DNA from: Halictus rubicundus
Lineage: Eukaryota; Arthropoda; Insecta; Hymenoptera; Halictidae
NCBI RefSeq assembly: GCF_050948215.1
Contig: NC_135163.1
Coordinates: 2,108,001 to 2,172,000 of the forward strand
DNA: 64,000 bases
Direction of reading: 5' to 3'
The translations under genes and the position numbers were made by a program. Positions 1-11,956 of the stretch are shown here, piece after piece. Position 1 is the stretch's first letter. Each line of letters begins with the position of its first letter. The notes under the pieces are model-generated. The model saw only the letters and a program-made list of their open reading frames with translations, did no database searches and had not been told where the DNA came from.

Positions 1-110
1 AACAGGATATTCTTACGTTCAAGTTTTCTATTGTTGGCTACCACAAGGAAAAAGTATTATCTATGACACTTATCATAACATGAATTTTTAGTCAATAACA
101 AGATTCTAAC

Positions 111-297
111 CTAATGCACAAGCAAGTGTCATTCCAACCATACCGCCACCAGTGATTATGATATCGTAATTTTCTTCATCTTGAGCAGTTGTACACAAAT
201 GTTTCGATATAATCACCGATGCATTAGGTGCAATAGATCTTTTCGAAATTGGTATTAAACTTCCGCAATGCCAGAATTTTTTTATCAAAGTCGCCAT
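111..297 (-). CDS. COQ6: COQ6, first coding exon (ubiquinone biosynthesis monooxygenase)
   Basis: The minus-strand frame from the ATG at 297 gives MATLIKKFW..., a basic, mitochondrial-presequence-like start, followed by YDIIITGGGMVGMTLACALG. This is the FAD-binding GxGxxG-type motif at the start of COQ6 flavin monooxygenases, which hydroxylate the benzoquinone ring in coenzyme Q synthesis in the mitochondrion. The exon ends at 111 in phase 1 just before a GT donor (110-109), and the frame stops soon after, so the rest of the gene lies beyond the left edge. Bases 1-110 are its first intron. An upstream in-frame ATG exists (about 351), but the stretch between it and 297 has no presequence character, so 297 is preferred. 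The UbiH/COQ6 family is clear; COQ6 itself is my best match from the motif wording. Confidence 0.8.
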
Positions 298-1417
298 TTT
301 TATGTTTAATATTGTATCACTGTATGTATGCATATACGCGTGTACATACATACAATGTACATATATACATGTATACGTTGAATCTAAATATAATATGTAT
401 TTATCTACGGAAAATATAAGTACACGTCACCGCAATAATATTTGTTGTATGTATATATGTATATAGTTAACACGCCTTCACCTACAACTTCGTTTGGGGT
501 AGAAATTGTTGTCTTCTTTTGTTTCTTTGTATATGTTCAATGAACTGTAGAGATGGCTCAACCTGTTGTTAGTTGAGCAAATATCTTGTACTATATATAT
601 AGGTATCTACATATATATATACATGGATTTATATATATATATGTATGGAGCATTACATATATGTACAGGTGCTAAACGGTATAACCAATAACCCGCCTCT
701 TACAATAAGGGGTTGACAATGAAGTTTCGTAAGCGACCCGTAGAATATGACTTAATTATTAGACTATATTAACAGCTGTTTCATTATTGAAAAGTACAAA
801 TATTTAAAAATTGTTTTATTTGAAGTTTAGATTCGGTATAAACACGATTACATAGTATATGTATAACAGAAATCATTCGTATCCTTTAAATTAAATGAAT
901 GTGTATCAATATACATTGTTTATACGCGAATAAAAACGTTATTATATATACATTGCTAATATTTTAGAAAGAAAAATTGATAATGTCTTTTTCGTATTAT
1001 CGTTACTTCTGATTTACCATGGTGACGAATATAGCAGGAAGATTACATTGATCTTTTCCAAATGTGCGTTCGCATAGCGCTAACAACATTAAGTAAAGCT
1101 CGCTTTGCCGATTTTTCAATATATTTGGCGAAAATGTTGCGTAATGGCGATAAATTGGAAAGATATATTGCGAATTGTATATCGTTATTCGTATAAATCA
1201 GTTTCAAATATTTCCGCCGATAATACAACACGCGAACCGTATGTAACACAAAAAGACTGGTAAGTATACCTACATACTTACGTACCTATTATCAAACAAA
1301 GTTAAACGCCTGAGATTTTTAATACATTTTAATTGTACGAAATAATTCGATGTTAATCATTCTATGTATGAAATAAAAATTTTTTTATTTTTTGAAAAAG
1401 TTTTTTTGCAACAGATA
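298..1417. other. Intergenic, AT-rich, between divergent COQ6 and FAM161
   Basis: AT-rich sequence with a TA-type microsatellite at about 590-665. It separates COQ6 (minus) from FAM161 (plus) and should hold both promoters and the FAM161 5' UTR exon. A pyrimidine-rich tract ending in ACAG at 1411-1414 looks like a 3' splice site just before the FAM161 start codon. A 68-codon minus-strand reading frame at 1043-1249 has no recognisable domain and is not called. Confidence 0.6.
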
Positions 1418-4296
1418 ATGGCAGAGCATAGAGGCACATCATTTTACAACTCCTGCGTAAAAGTTCCAGTGGATCCTTGCAGTAGGCAACCAACTCCTTC
1501 CTATGAACGTCCCAGACTTACAAGAAGTTGCAAAGACGACTATACCAATAAGGCAAATAAGATAAACTTTGCATCGGACAGTTGTATCGTCAGTGAATCA
1601 GAGACATCCAGTCCCAGAGAAATTGTAGACAACTTTCTAGAATTTTTGGAGAGTATCCCAGACTATGGTCAAGTTCATCACTTGTCGAACGAACAGTTTA
1701 AGCAAAAAGTTGACTATTTAAAGAGGAAACAGAAGTTGTTATTGAAAAATTTGGAAAATTCGCTTGCCGACGACGAAGAGGCAAATATATCAGGATCATC
1801 CATATCAAAGTATAGTCAGAAATCAAGAGCCCAAAATAAAAATGTTATAAACGACTTGAAACTAGATGGTAAAAAATGTTATCTGGAAGAGTTCAGGATA
1901 GCCACTCCTACATTTGATTCGTCCGACAAGTTTCTTTGCCTTACGGAGGATCAAGATCTTCCGACAAATAGGTACGTGCAATGAACTAGGTACAAGTTCG
2001 TTCTGTTTGATTGTAGTTTCTATACCATGCCTGCAGACAGAAACGAAGAGATAAAGAGTCTAAGACAATATGTAACGAGAAAATACATTTGGCTGATAAT
2101 AGTTGGAGACTGTGGGATGAATCAAAGAGTCAAGATAAATTAGAAAGCGATACGGATAGTATAGAAACAAGAAGTTTGCCAGCCAGTACGTCCAAAGAAT
2201 GGCACCCTACCGTACCTAAGCCATTTAGTTTTACTTTGAGGTAACAGATTATATATACATACATATATATGTAGAATATCAATTGACTGTCGAATGTTTT
2301 AGAGAAGAAGCAGAAAAGTACATGGAGCAAGTTGAAACGGGGGATGTGCAGCGTAAACACTATGGGAATACCGATAAAAGTCCTTGCAGAAAGCGTCGCA
2401 TAAGACCGATTCCGCTTACATCAAAAATTCCACTATACGACAAATTATTAGCAGAAAAAGAAGAACGGTTTGATCTCGTTTGCGCTTTACACACAGGCTG
2501 AGCCAATAAAAAATGCCGTGTGAAACATTGGTTTATTTTCGAGGTCAAAAGTCAACTCAATTTTGAATTAGTGGTTTTTGCGGATTAGATTTAAAAGAAA
2601 TACAGTGTTAGCCGCCGCAACCTGCATATCTTATATAAAACACTTTTTATAGCAGTTTTTATTGATTCACCCAGTACATGTTTTATTTTTCACGATAGCA
2701 GACAGACCTAAGTTACAAACGTATATCGTATTTATTTTGTAGAAGTCGTCTGATTCGCGAAGAAAGTGCCTTAAACCTAATGTCCCAGGTTCGTCCGTTT
2801 CGGCTCGAATGCGATCGTCGAGCACGGAGATCTTTGGTACGATCTAGCCCAGAGATTCGCAGTAAAAGCGTGAACGTGTGCACGAAATTCAAAGCCAAAC
2901 CCGTACCAAAGAATCTGTTCAGTACCGATATATACGATCGTATGCTCGAGGACGAATATTACAGGTCAATAGAGTAGATCAATTGTCGCCTAGAAGTGAT
3001 CGATTCTACGCAGGCATAGTTAATCAGAATCGGCTGAAATGTTCAGGCACTTGCAGAAAAGAGTCAGAGCGGCAGAGTTGATGAAGTCCTCTTCCTTGCC
3101 GCCGTCAATGGCAAGGCGAGAACGCGTGAAATCCGCGTGCACGCGTTTGGAAGAGGCGAAGAAAAATTGCGACGAGAATCTGGGCAGCAGGAATTCTCTC
3201 CGGTTGTCGAACGTTACTTCACCGCCGCTAGAAAGATGCAGATCCGCGATGTCGCTTTTACCGCAACGAGGAAATAATTTAGCAGCAATTTTGAGGTGTC
3301 AAGTGTCACGGTGCTTATCGGAACGCTGCTTGTTTGTTCGTTGCGTCAGAAATCGTCCGAGAACACTTTATATCGCGCGCTTATTTATGTTTCAGAGAGA
3401 AACTCGAGCGCGAAATAAAGGAAAAAATGGAAGAGAAACGTCGAGAACAGGAAACGAGAATGAGAGAATCTTGGATCGGACGGAATCCCGTGTGGAGAGC
3501 CCTGAGGTCCGCGGCAAGGTACGACTCTCTTCAAGTAAGATCACTGTACGCGTATCATGTTAGCGTGAGACGTTCTCGCGACGAGTACAAGTGCATATAT
3601 TTTGAACATAAGGCATGATCATCAGAGGGACCTTAACATTCGAACCTCGCTTCGTCGCGACGAAGCGCGCGAACAAGCGGAACGTCATCGGTTACAAATG
3701 GAAATGATGCTGGATCGCGTGACTCAAATACCAACTTTGTTCGAACGCCATTCTCAGGTGAATCGAGCAAATTGTGACCACCGGATTACGGAAAACCGTT
3801 AACGAGCTTTTTGTTTCAGACTTATCAAGCGCTGATGAAAACGCAACAAAAAGACGGACCAAAGTTGCTGCAACGAAAGAAGAAAAGAAAACAACAGAGG
3901 CAACAGTCGCACGTGGCGGGTATAAACTCGTACATCGACTATGATAGCATTTGCAGACCGGATTCTGGATCGCTCACCAGTTCCTCCGGAACATTATTGT
4001 CCGCGAGTCAATCCTCAAAATCTTCGGACGCATCCACGTCGCATGCTTCCGACAAATCGACAGCGAAATCTCAGTGTTCGTTTTCAAAAAAGAGAGGAGA
4101 TCGCGGTCAATTGAAGGTTTCCATAAACGAGACGGCGGAGCTGATCGACGATCAAAATGAGCACGACGAGCTACACGGCGAATTCAACGACAAGATACAC
4201 GACGATCAACGTTCTTCTAGCGTCGAGCACAATGAGAACGCGTCGCAAAACGGTATACACGATATCGAGAGTAACGGTAGCTCCAATCGATGCTGA
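1418..4296 (+). CDS. FAM161: FAM161-family (UPF0564) centrosomal/ciliary protein, eight coding exons
   Basis: Exons read from splice sites: 1418-1971, 2037-2240, 2303-2467, 2743-2964, 3047-3295, 3396-3518, 3628-3757 and 3820-4296. Together they give a 707-residue protein with every junction in frame. From about residue 245 to 545 it carries the FAM161/UPF0564 domain: KPFSFTLREEAEKYMEQ, RPIPLTSKIPLYDKLLAEK, REESALNLMSQVRPF, FKAKPVPKNLF, then coiled-coil stretches rich in Glu/Arg and RDLNIRTSLRRDEAREQAE. FAM161A is a microtubule-binding protein of centrosomes and ciliary basal bodies in vertebrates. The N-terminal 200 and C-terminal 150 residues are low-complexity and Ser-rich. The start at 1418 is chosen because a 3' splice site (TTTTTTTGCAACAG) lies directly before it; an in-frame ATG at 1364 would sit inside that intron. 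It is the conserved gene at the left edge of the protease array. Confidence 0.85.
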
Positions 4297-4434
4297 TACA
4301 TAATCGTGGCAACGACATTATATGTACAACGCTTCCTTCGGTCGTTTTGCTTACTATTTCAATACGATTACGTTTTTGTTTTTGGACTTCGGATGCAACT
4401 ACGAACATAACAGCATTTAAGAATAATGATATAC

Positions 4435-4440
4435 AATAAA
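4435..4440 (+). promoter_or_regulatory. Poly(A) signal of FAM161
   Basis: AATAAA lies 139 bases after the FAM161 stop codon. The next gene, A1, converges on this point from the other strand. Confidence 0.6.
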
Positions 4441-4681
4441 ACGGTTCTGTAATCAATGGCGGTTTATTGTTAACGTTATCGTAAAATTTGAAAAGGTAAA
4501 CATATAAAATGGTTGCAATGCGACCACCGTACAGTTTTACGTACGCTAACGATCATGATCCTGGCGTATCGGAAATTGCGCCGCCGAGTAGTTGGTTGAA
4601 GCGCTTCGCCGAGAAAAATGTTGTTTCCAGTTCGACTGCGTATAAAAGATGTCAAAGTATAAAAATGGTGTGTACAGTAGC

Positions 4682-6963
4682 CTAAGATCTAATCGTGTTC
4701 AAGATCCAGTCCATGTAATAGACAACGTTCGTGTAAACGCCGGGGACACCTTCTATGGCACAGCCACGTTGGCCGAAGCTGACGATCCCGAACAGAACGG
4801 ATTTCACTTCACCCCGGAAGAGCGTTATTGTCTGGAGCGGTCCACCGCTGTCTCCGTTGCACGCATCCGTGACTTTGCTGCCGCCAGCGCAAAACTGCTT
4901 GTACCAAATTTGCGTCTTACCCCTGTAGGCTTGCGCGCATTCCGCCAAACCGACGATCGACAATCTCGCTTGCAGCAGGGCGTCACTGCGCAAACCAGTC
5001 TCCGTCAGACCCCAGCCCGTCACAACCATCTGTCGGCGAAACATCCAGAGCAAATGGTCACGAGAACGCTCCGAGAGAAACGAAGCCGAAGCGGTATTAG
5101 AACACGCTTATTCAAAAACTGACAAAAACCGATCCTAATACAGCCCACAAAAATTTACCTTTCGCGATGGCAGAGTAGAATTGAAGCCGACCGGCAGGCA
5201 GATCGGCCTTACGTTCTTTGGCCTGAAATCAGCGTCTCCGTTCAATCGTACCAGGGCGATGTCATTCTGCGGCAATCTCGGCGAATAGTCAGGATGAAAA
5301 TGCACGCTCTCCAGGCCAAAGTCTTGATACCTCTCCGCGCAGACTGCCTCGAGTCCTTGCTCGTCTTTGTCGCAGTCGCGTTCCGTGGATAAATCGTGTT
5401 CCCCTACCCGTACGCCGATCAGTCTCGCACCTAAAGACAACGTATCAAGGTTCTGGAGTCTGGACTTAACAATAAGGGCTATGCGGTTCGGGATGGAATA
5501 AAGGCACTAACTGGCTTCTAATCGGGGGGGGGGGGGAGTTTTTTCTTTGAAAAACCGAAAATTTGATGAAAGCGGAATGAAAAAGTAAAAACGACACGGT
5601 GAGATGACGTGATAGCTCGAAACTAGGATACCCTTTCGAATATATTCGCTTATTCAATCCCGAGTTACCAGAGTGTAGTCTTGTGACGCAGTGAGCAGCG
5701 GTTATCACGTATCGCTTGTTGATCAGCGATCCTCCGCATCTGAAGTCCAGGGCACCGTTTCCGATGTCGTAAGCGAGCAATGCCATCCATGGAAATTCTA
5801 ACACGCCGGTTTTGTTTCCACCAAAGACTCTTGACGAGGTCCCCGGACCACACGAGTTATCGTTTATCAGCTGTAAGTTCGGGTGGTTGAACACATTCGG
5901 GGGTTCGGGCACGTCTGTGGTCCCGGTCTGTGGCCTCGGAGTTTCCGTTGAAGTTGTTCCTGGCGTTACCGGAGCCTAAAACCATTGTTCTTCCCATTAT
6001 TCACCGGAACTTCCTTGTAGCGGTCGCGTTGAACACACGAGACCACGATATACATCCACGGTCAAAAGTAAATACCATCGAAAACACGAAAACTATTGTT
6101 TTTAAACTATACTTATTACAAATAACGGAAATATTCAAGGTGGACAAAGTTATTGCCCCACCCTATACATAGATATGTACATATATCGACTCAAGATGGT
6201 ATCCTCGATGGCACAACTAAATACAGAATGATTCTATTTTGTATTTCGATAGTTTGGTGCAGTTGTAATAGTGCGTCTAACAGTTTTGATCGAGGCTGTA
6301 CACTGTACACGGCCCGTACGCCGGTGCTTGTTTATTTACCTGCTGTGCGCAACAAACTTTCGGAGTCGTACCCTCGTAGCCGCAGTGCAAGCTCTGCAAG
6401 TAATTCCGAATATCTTCGGTCATGGGTTTTTGTAGCAAGAGTTGAACCACTGCCGGACAATTCCGTGCATTGATGCACACACCGATTCTATTCTCGGGCG
6501 TGGAGCACCGCTCCTCTGTCCAAAAGAGCAGAATACGATACATATATTTGTTATCGGACGTGGGACGGAAGACGGTAGCGATGAAAAACCATGCACGGCG
6601 TTCCTTCTCAATTTTCGACGTATTGAGGAATATGTATGTATTGCATTGTGCATTGATAGTGAATTTATAATCGTAATCGATGGAAATTCGACTTTTTTTC
6701 GGTGAATTTGCAGGATCGGTCCGCGAGCAACGAGACGAAACGTTTCGAAAAGGAAGGAGAGAGAATCGAACACATGAGTCAAAGAGTTCTCACGGTGTTT
6801 TTGAAAACCGACGTCCGTCGGGTTATCGTCGGCTCATTGGCTCATTGGATCGTCGTCGGATTCGGTAAACGCGTTGTTACGTGCTCATGCGATATTACTC
6901 ACGTGCGGTACATCTCTGCAGAAGAAGAACCACGAGCACGGGGAGAAGAATGCGACGAGTCAT
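4682..6963 (-). CDS. CLIP-domain serine protease A1 (intact triad)
   Basis: Five coding exons, in transcription order: 6963-6903, 6515-6340, 5975-5669, 5430-5159, 5029-4682. They give 387 residues with consistent phases (1, 0, 1, 0). Residues 1-20 are a signal peptide (MTRRILLPVLVV...QRCTA). The clip domain follows, with Cys at 24, 34, 40, 65, 75 and 76, then a Pro/Thr linker. The activation site is SSR128/VFGG. The chymotrypsin fold has His174 (TAAHC), Asp238 (NDIAL) and Ser333 (GDSGGP). Asp327, six before the Ser, predicts trypsin-like cleavage after Arg or Lys. An extra Cys pair (201 and 212) is typical of easter/SPE-type CLIP-B proteases. This family acts in haemolymph cascades (melanization, Toll); some hymenopteran members are venom proteases. 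It is the only A-lineage copy that looks fully active. A run of G at 5524-5536 lies in an intron. Confidence 0.85.
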
Positions 6964-8250
6964 GCTTGTGCCTAATCTGTTTATCGTTGTGTTTCTTTTC
7001 GCTTCTGGAAGACGTTCAAAGATCAGCGAGCTGTTTCTCGGACTGTTTGAACGTGGATCGTTCGCTGGAGTGCGTCACACGATTATTCCTCCCGTTAAAC
7101 TGATCCGAGTCGATGCAATCCGATGCAATGCAATCCAATCCAATCGTTTAGACAGATACCGTCGTCAGCTAGGAAGAAGAACGTCGCGTTACCATTCACA
7201 CTTGCCTGTAGCCAGTGATTTTTCAAACCGCGTGCGAAGCAGACAAACCAGTTTCGAAAACTGTTTGTTTTCTGGTTCCGCGGAGAATGGATACCCGCCC
7301 GATGGTCCTTGACGTACTAACTGCTGCCATCTGTAGACTTCCGCGAGTCTTCCGAGTACGTGAAAAAATAATCTGCAGAGGAGGGGGCTAACAGGAAAAT
7401 TCTTCCAGCTAATGGAAACGCGCGATGCAATTTTAAAAGTCTGACCCCTGTTCGGTTCTGGTTGCGCGGTCATGTGGTCGCGTGGTCTTGATCGCGGCCA
7501 TGACCGCACTCGCGCGTTCGACAGCAACAAGTTTCCTTATTTTTATTCGGCAAAACCAGTTCCGAAGCTAACCGCGTTCTTTCTTCCGAGGAAATTTCGA
7601 AAAATGCAGTCGCCCTTGCGCTTCTGCGTTCTGTATTCTACCGATACAGATGCATTCTATTTGCCCATTTCCATGGAACGACGGCGACAAACATTGACCT
7701 CGGTATACCAAACGATCCGCGATACATTGCGGTAGTGTGGGTATTCCTAACAATTCCCGGTAATTCCTAACAATTCCCGATAATTCCCGATAATTCTCGG
7801 CAATTCCCGGCACGGAGGAAAAACTACGCGTCTTAGAAGTAGTCATTGGTCGCGCTTTATTTGTTGCATTGCGGCTTCTGCTAGTATGGGGAAATTGTTC
7901 TTCTCATACGGCGCATCGAGCACCGCGCTCTCGTTACATACATGTGTGTGCACAACTGCAGACTATAACTACGTGCTAAAAACAATAAGCTTTCAAAGTG
8001 ATTGCGATAGCGATGGATCGCAAAGAAAACATTCTCCTCTCGACGAACTGGACACATTAAATCTCGTTGAGATTTCTATTTAAAGAATGTTTACTTTACA
8101 CTGCAAAATGTAGGTCGGGAAGAGGCAAGGGGTGGTCGGGGAACGACAACGGTACAAATACAAAATAGAATAGATAGTTTTACGGAAGATTTCGGTATGC
8201 ATAATCGGATAGGCGTCGCGTCGAGTCAGTGGGGATTTGTCATTCGAACT
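6964..8250. other. A1 promoter region and spacer before B1
   Basis: Non-coding spacer that recurs, with variation, between every A signal exon and the next B gene (for example 14104-15271 and 38979-40236). The part next to the A signal exon should hold the A promoter, but I see no clear TATA box at the right place. It also holds the short AATTCCCGG-type repeat block listed separately. Long plus-strand reading frames here are shadows of this conserved DNA. Confidence 0.5.
7749..7811. repeat. 10-base minisatellite (AATTCCCGGT-like)
   Basis: About six degenerate copies of a 10-base unit such as CAATTCCCGG or TAATTCCCGA. The same kind of block lies at the equivalent place before each B gene (14800, 20157, 39751, 49347, 54261), so it belonged to the ancestral duplicated unit. 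Confidence 0.75.
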
Positions 8251-11167
8251 TCAAGGTTTTATCTTGCTGAGTATCCAAGGCACGAAGTAGCTGACTTTGG
8301 TGTAGACGCTAGGCCATCCCTCTATACCGCAGCCAGCCCCAAAGGAGACCAAGCCGACCACGGTCCACTTTGCAGCACCCACAGGTGACCTTTCCAAGGC
8401 CATCAGAGGTCCTCCCGCGCTTCCACTGCACGGGTCCTTGTCCTTTTCTCCTCCGGCGCAGATTTGGCTGGGGTGAAGGTTATACGACATGTTCTTGTAA
8501 ACTGCCTGGCATTGCTCCTTCTCGACGAAAGGAATGGTGACCTTCTGCTTGAGGTTCGATGGCGATTCATCATCCAATTTCAATACCCACCAGCCGGCAG
8601 CGACCAACTTTTGCCCGATGGACTCGTTCGACGGTAGACAAATCGGTTGTACGTAGTTAGTGAACGGAACGTCCCGGGACAACCTGATCAACGCAATGTC
8701 GTACGTGCGGTTCCTCGAGGTTGGTTGGTAGTTTTCGTGCAGGATTATCTTCTCCACTTCGACCGAGATATGCTCGTCCGCGCAGATCTGGGTCCCGTTT
8801 CCGTCGTTTATGCAATCGACGGTGTTGTTCGTGTCATATTCTCCTAAACGGACGTTCTGCAATCTCCAGGTACTGGACACATATTTGGAATCGACACATT
8901 GCGCTGCTGTTAGGACGTAACGCTTGCTGATCAGCACTCCTCCGCAAGACGTCTTTATTCTGCTCGCTAAAACATACCGACAGCGACTTCAAAATCTCGG
9001 AGGAGTCTCGCAGACAGTTTACCAGTTCTACGTTCAATCTATGAAACGATATCTAAGCTAAGGGACAATGGTTCTTACGTTTCGCATATTCCAAGAGGGC
9101 CAACCAAGGAAATTCGTTGATGTTGGTGCGTTCTTCGTCGGCGCTTCTCGTAAACAATTCCTTGCCGCATTCGATTGGTAGCAAGGGGTTATTTAATGGA
9201 TCGTCTGTGCCCTCGAATCCTCTAGGCTCCGCATATTCTGAAAAACCCGATGAAATAAAGTAACCGAACTCGCTCGGTTGGAATTGAAATTGTTGAGAAT
9301 AACGTTAATTTTCGAAGAATCATCCTGCCATGTCGGTTGGCATGACTTGAGGCAATGACATTGTAGACATTTTAGAAAGTATCATCGTCGCCTTTGCCAT
9401 TTAGATGATTGTTTTGATACGGCGAGGACTGGTCTTTCCATCATCGTTTCGTAATTTGAAGATTTATAACTAATTTAGTAGAAATGCTGACTCTTGGAGG
9501 GAAATGTTTATATTACTGATACTCAGAGTGTGTATGCGATGCTGCATATAAGCTGATAACTTTATCAGAGCACAAGTAGGGTGTTCCCCCTTGAACTCTT
9601 GGTCGCGTTTACCAACGTATTGGTCAACTTTTACCGATTAAAATAAGATCAAACACGATAGAATGTCGATTATATTTACTTATATTATGGCGAGTTATGA
9701 TCACTTATTAAATAAGTAAATATGATTGAGATTATATCGTGTTTCGACTCATTTTAATGAGAAAAATCTCGCAAATATGTTCGTAAAAGTTGCGTAAGAA
9801 AAAAATAAAAAATAAAAAACTTTCCCATTTGCGTTGACGTTCTAATTACAATTAAGGGGGGCAACCTTGCGTAAAATGAAATTTTTGAGTACTTTTTATT
9901 TTTTTGTCTGAATTGATAGAAAATTTCCTCAGGAATACAATAAAAAAGTTAGAAAGTGATCAGAGATGTTTTTGTACGTTGTTTTAAGTGCAACTTTTTA
10001 AGGAAGGGGAAGATCTGTTTTATGACCTTGGAATTAAGATTTTTTCACGATTTTTCTGTTACTCTAATTTTAAACACATTTTTCTCGAAACGCAAAATTT
10101 CGACGTAGACCGTAGTGCAACGTGCAACGTAGCTCAAAAACTCAATCTGTATGAAACTTGGTATATATATTGTACAAATAATTGGCCTCAACATGACGAG
10201 CTCCGATTTTTTAATTTCTTATTTAAAACATTGATATTAACAATTGTTCATAACAGATAATCTGTTTTTTTTCGAACGATTCCATTTTGATTTTTTTGTT
10301 TCAGATCATTTTTCATTTACAAGATACCATCTCCAAGCTGCCATTGCACCATTGTTATCAACAATTAAAATTTCTGAAAAATATTTTTCTACATTATAAC
10401 ATTAATAAATAATACCCTAAATTTTAAATCAATCTATGCATTACATTTTTCAAAAAAAAAAATTCTTGAAAAACGCCATTTACTCAAGGTTCCCTCCTGA
10501 AACTTGTTACGGTTTCTTCGATCCTCAGTCCCTCTTTATCGTCTCTATGTTCTTGTCTGTATCCGGCAAACTTCAAACAACGTAGATTTCTCCACGATCA
10601 TTGATAGTCCATACGCGCGGAGTTTGATCATTCTCGGAGGGAAGTATTCTTATTATGCTTTTCAGTGAAAGCGCTCCATCATTATCACAATTTTTCAATG
10701 GTTTTTGATAATTTGTGGAAAAAATGTTTTAAACAAAAGTTGAACAGTATTTAAACACCTCCAAACTTCTATATATAAAATAAAAAAAAAGTTTTTTCGG
10801 CAAAATATAAAAATCATTTTGATTTTTTAAATATTAAAATACATTTTTGATTTCATAATGTTATAACTGACGGTAAGATAAATTCAAAGACCTGCTATGT
10901 TATGACCTTAAGTCTATAAACAACGCTGAAATAGTTTTGCCTGGTTTCTCAGGCTGATTACCCCAGTGTGCGTCAAAGCGAAAACGAAAGGATCGCTCTT
11001 TCTTTCGTGAGCGACGAATTAAACGTTAGCGTTCTATTTCATTGTCGAGAACAGCGATTATCTTTGTTCTTCGTGACGCGGTTATTCCGTTGGTAATTTT
11101 ACTTACGTGCACTGACAGAGTACAGTATCAACGATTGGAGAAACACGCTCGAGACGAGCAGGTTCAT
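8251..11167 (-). CDS. Serine protease homologue B1 (clip domain lost, inactive)
   Basis: Three coding exons: 11167-11107 (signal peptide; a second ATG at 11170 is also possible), 9237-9079 and 8966-8251, giving about 311 residues. The second exon is 159 bases against 339 in B2, B4, B5 and B6: the whole six-Cys clip domain is missing, in frame. The usual R/IVGG activation site reads as R followed by SADEE. The catalytic exon has TAAQC (His to Gln), an intact DIAL Asp, and GSAGGP in place of GDSGGP, so both His and Ser are lost, as is the Asp before the Ser. The conserved GWG reads GWW. The frame is otherwise open, so this looks like a maintained pseudo-protease, not a dead gene. Its first intron (1.87 kb) carries a transposon. 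Confidence 0.8.
9456..10970. mobile_element. Transib-like non-autonomous element, one end truncated
   Basis: AT-rich sequence in the first intron of B1 that matches the right-hand three quarters of the element at 21545-23500. It ends in a short inverted terminus read outward-in as CACACTGGGGTA, followed by the protease intron sequence. The left end and target-site duplication are missing. No transposase is encoded. Confidence 0.55.
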
Positions 11168-11298
11168 CATTTCCGATGCGTCGCTTCGCGTGAACAGAAT
11201 GATTCTTTAGTTGCGGTCCTCGAATAGGTGTGCAAGATCCTTGGAAAATTCGATGCACCAGCGAAATTCGTGTCCGTTTTGTTGAAGATCGGGATATA

Positions 11299-11334
11299 GA
11301 CTGACGATCCGAATCAGCAATGTTAGTCTATATA
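11299..11334 (-). promoter_or_regulatory. B1 core promoter: TATA box and TCAGTC initiator
   Basis: On the minus strand TATATA (11334-11329) is followed 32 bases later by TCAGTC (11304-11299), the arthropod initiator. The first ATG lies about 130 bases downstream. The same arrangement is seen at B2, B3, B5 and the orphan first exon. Confidence 0.65.
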
Positions 11335-11956
11335 ACCGGAGTCACGATCAACTGGTTCCCCCACTATTCCAAAATGTTAGGTATAACTTTCCGGCGGGTG
11401 CGCCCGTGCACGGAGTGCACGGAGTGCACGCAGGTCGGTTTTGTAGGGGTAAAGCTAGTAAAACCCCATCTAACAGTTTCGGACCTTGCAGGTATTATTT
11501 TAGACTTGTTTTGTCTTTCAAAACGTCTTGTTATAAGTTATCTGCAATTAAACGCTAAATGTATATGAGCTTCCAGTGAGGACGTAGCTGACGTATTTCG
11601 GAATCTAAAATGTTTAATACATTTATTAACGTAGTAGTGGTGAGTAACCTGCCGGTGCAGCGGACGTGGTCCTCATGCCGAAGGAAAAGTCGGAGCGGTC
11701 ATGGTGGTCACTGACTCTCCGAACGGGCGAACGAGAGGAGCAGCTACATAAGACGTGCACGATAAAAAAAAAGGAAAAACGAAAAAGAACGAAGGAGAAT
11801 GAGGAAAAAGCAGATAAGCTGTCTTTTTTACCATTTATTGGATTGTGTTCGTATGCATACTTCTGAAGCGCTTCAGCGAGAAGAATGCTGTTTCTGGTTC
11901 GATTGATCGACAGCGTATAAAAAAATGTAAAAGTAAAAAATGATGTGTACGGTAAC

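Noticed and set aside
1043..1249. 68-codon minus-strand frame between COQ6 and FAM161
   Set aside because: No domain, no clear splice context, and AT-rich surroundings make a chance frame likely.
5524..5536. Homopolymer G run in an A1 intron (and another at 34987)
   Set aside because: A simple slippage tract in non-coding DNA; no sign of function.
6954..7012. Plus-strand signal-peptide-like frame MLVPNLFIVVFLFASG
   Set aside because: It is antisense to the true A signal exon. The minus-strand reading has an ATG, a good signal peptide, a GTGAGT donor and the right phase to the clip exon.
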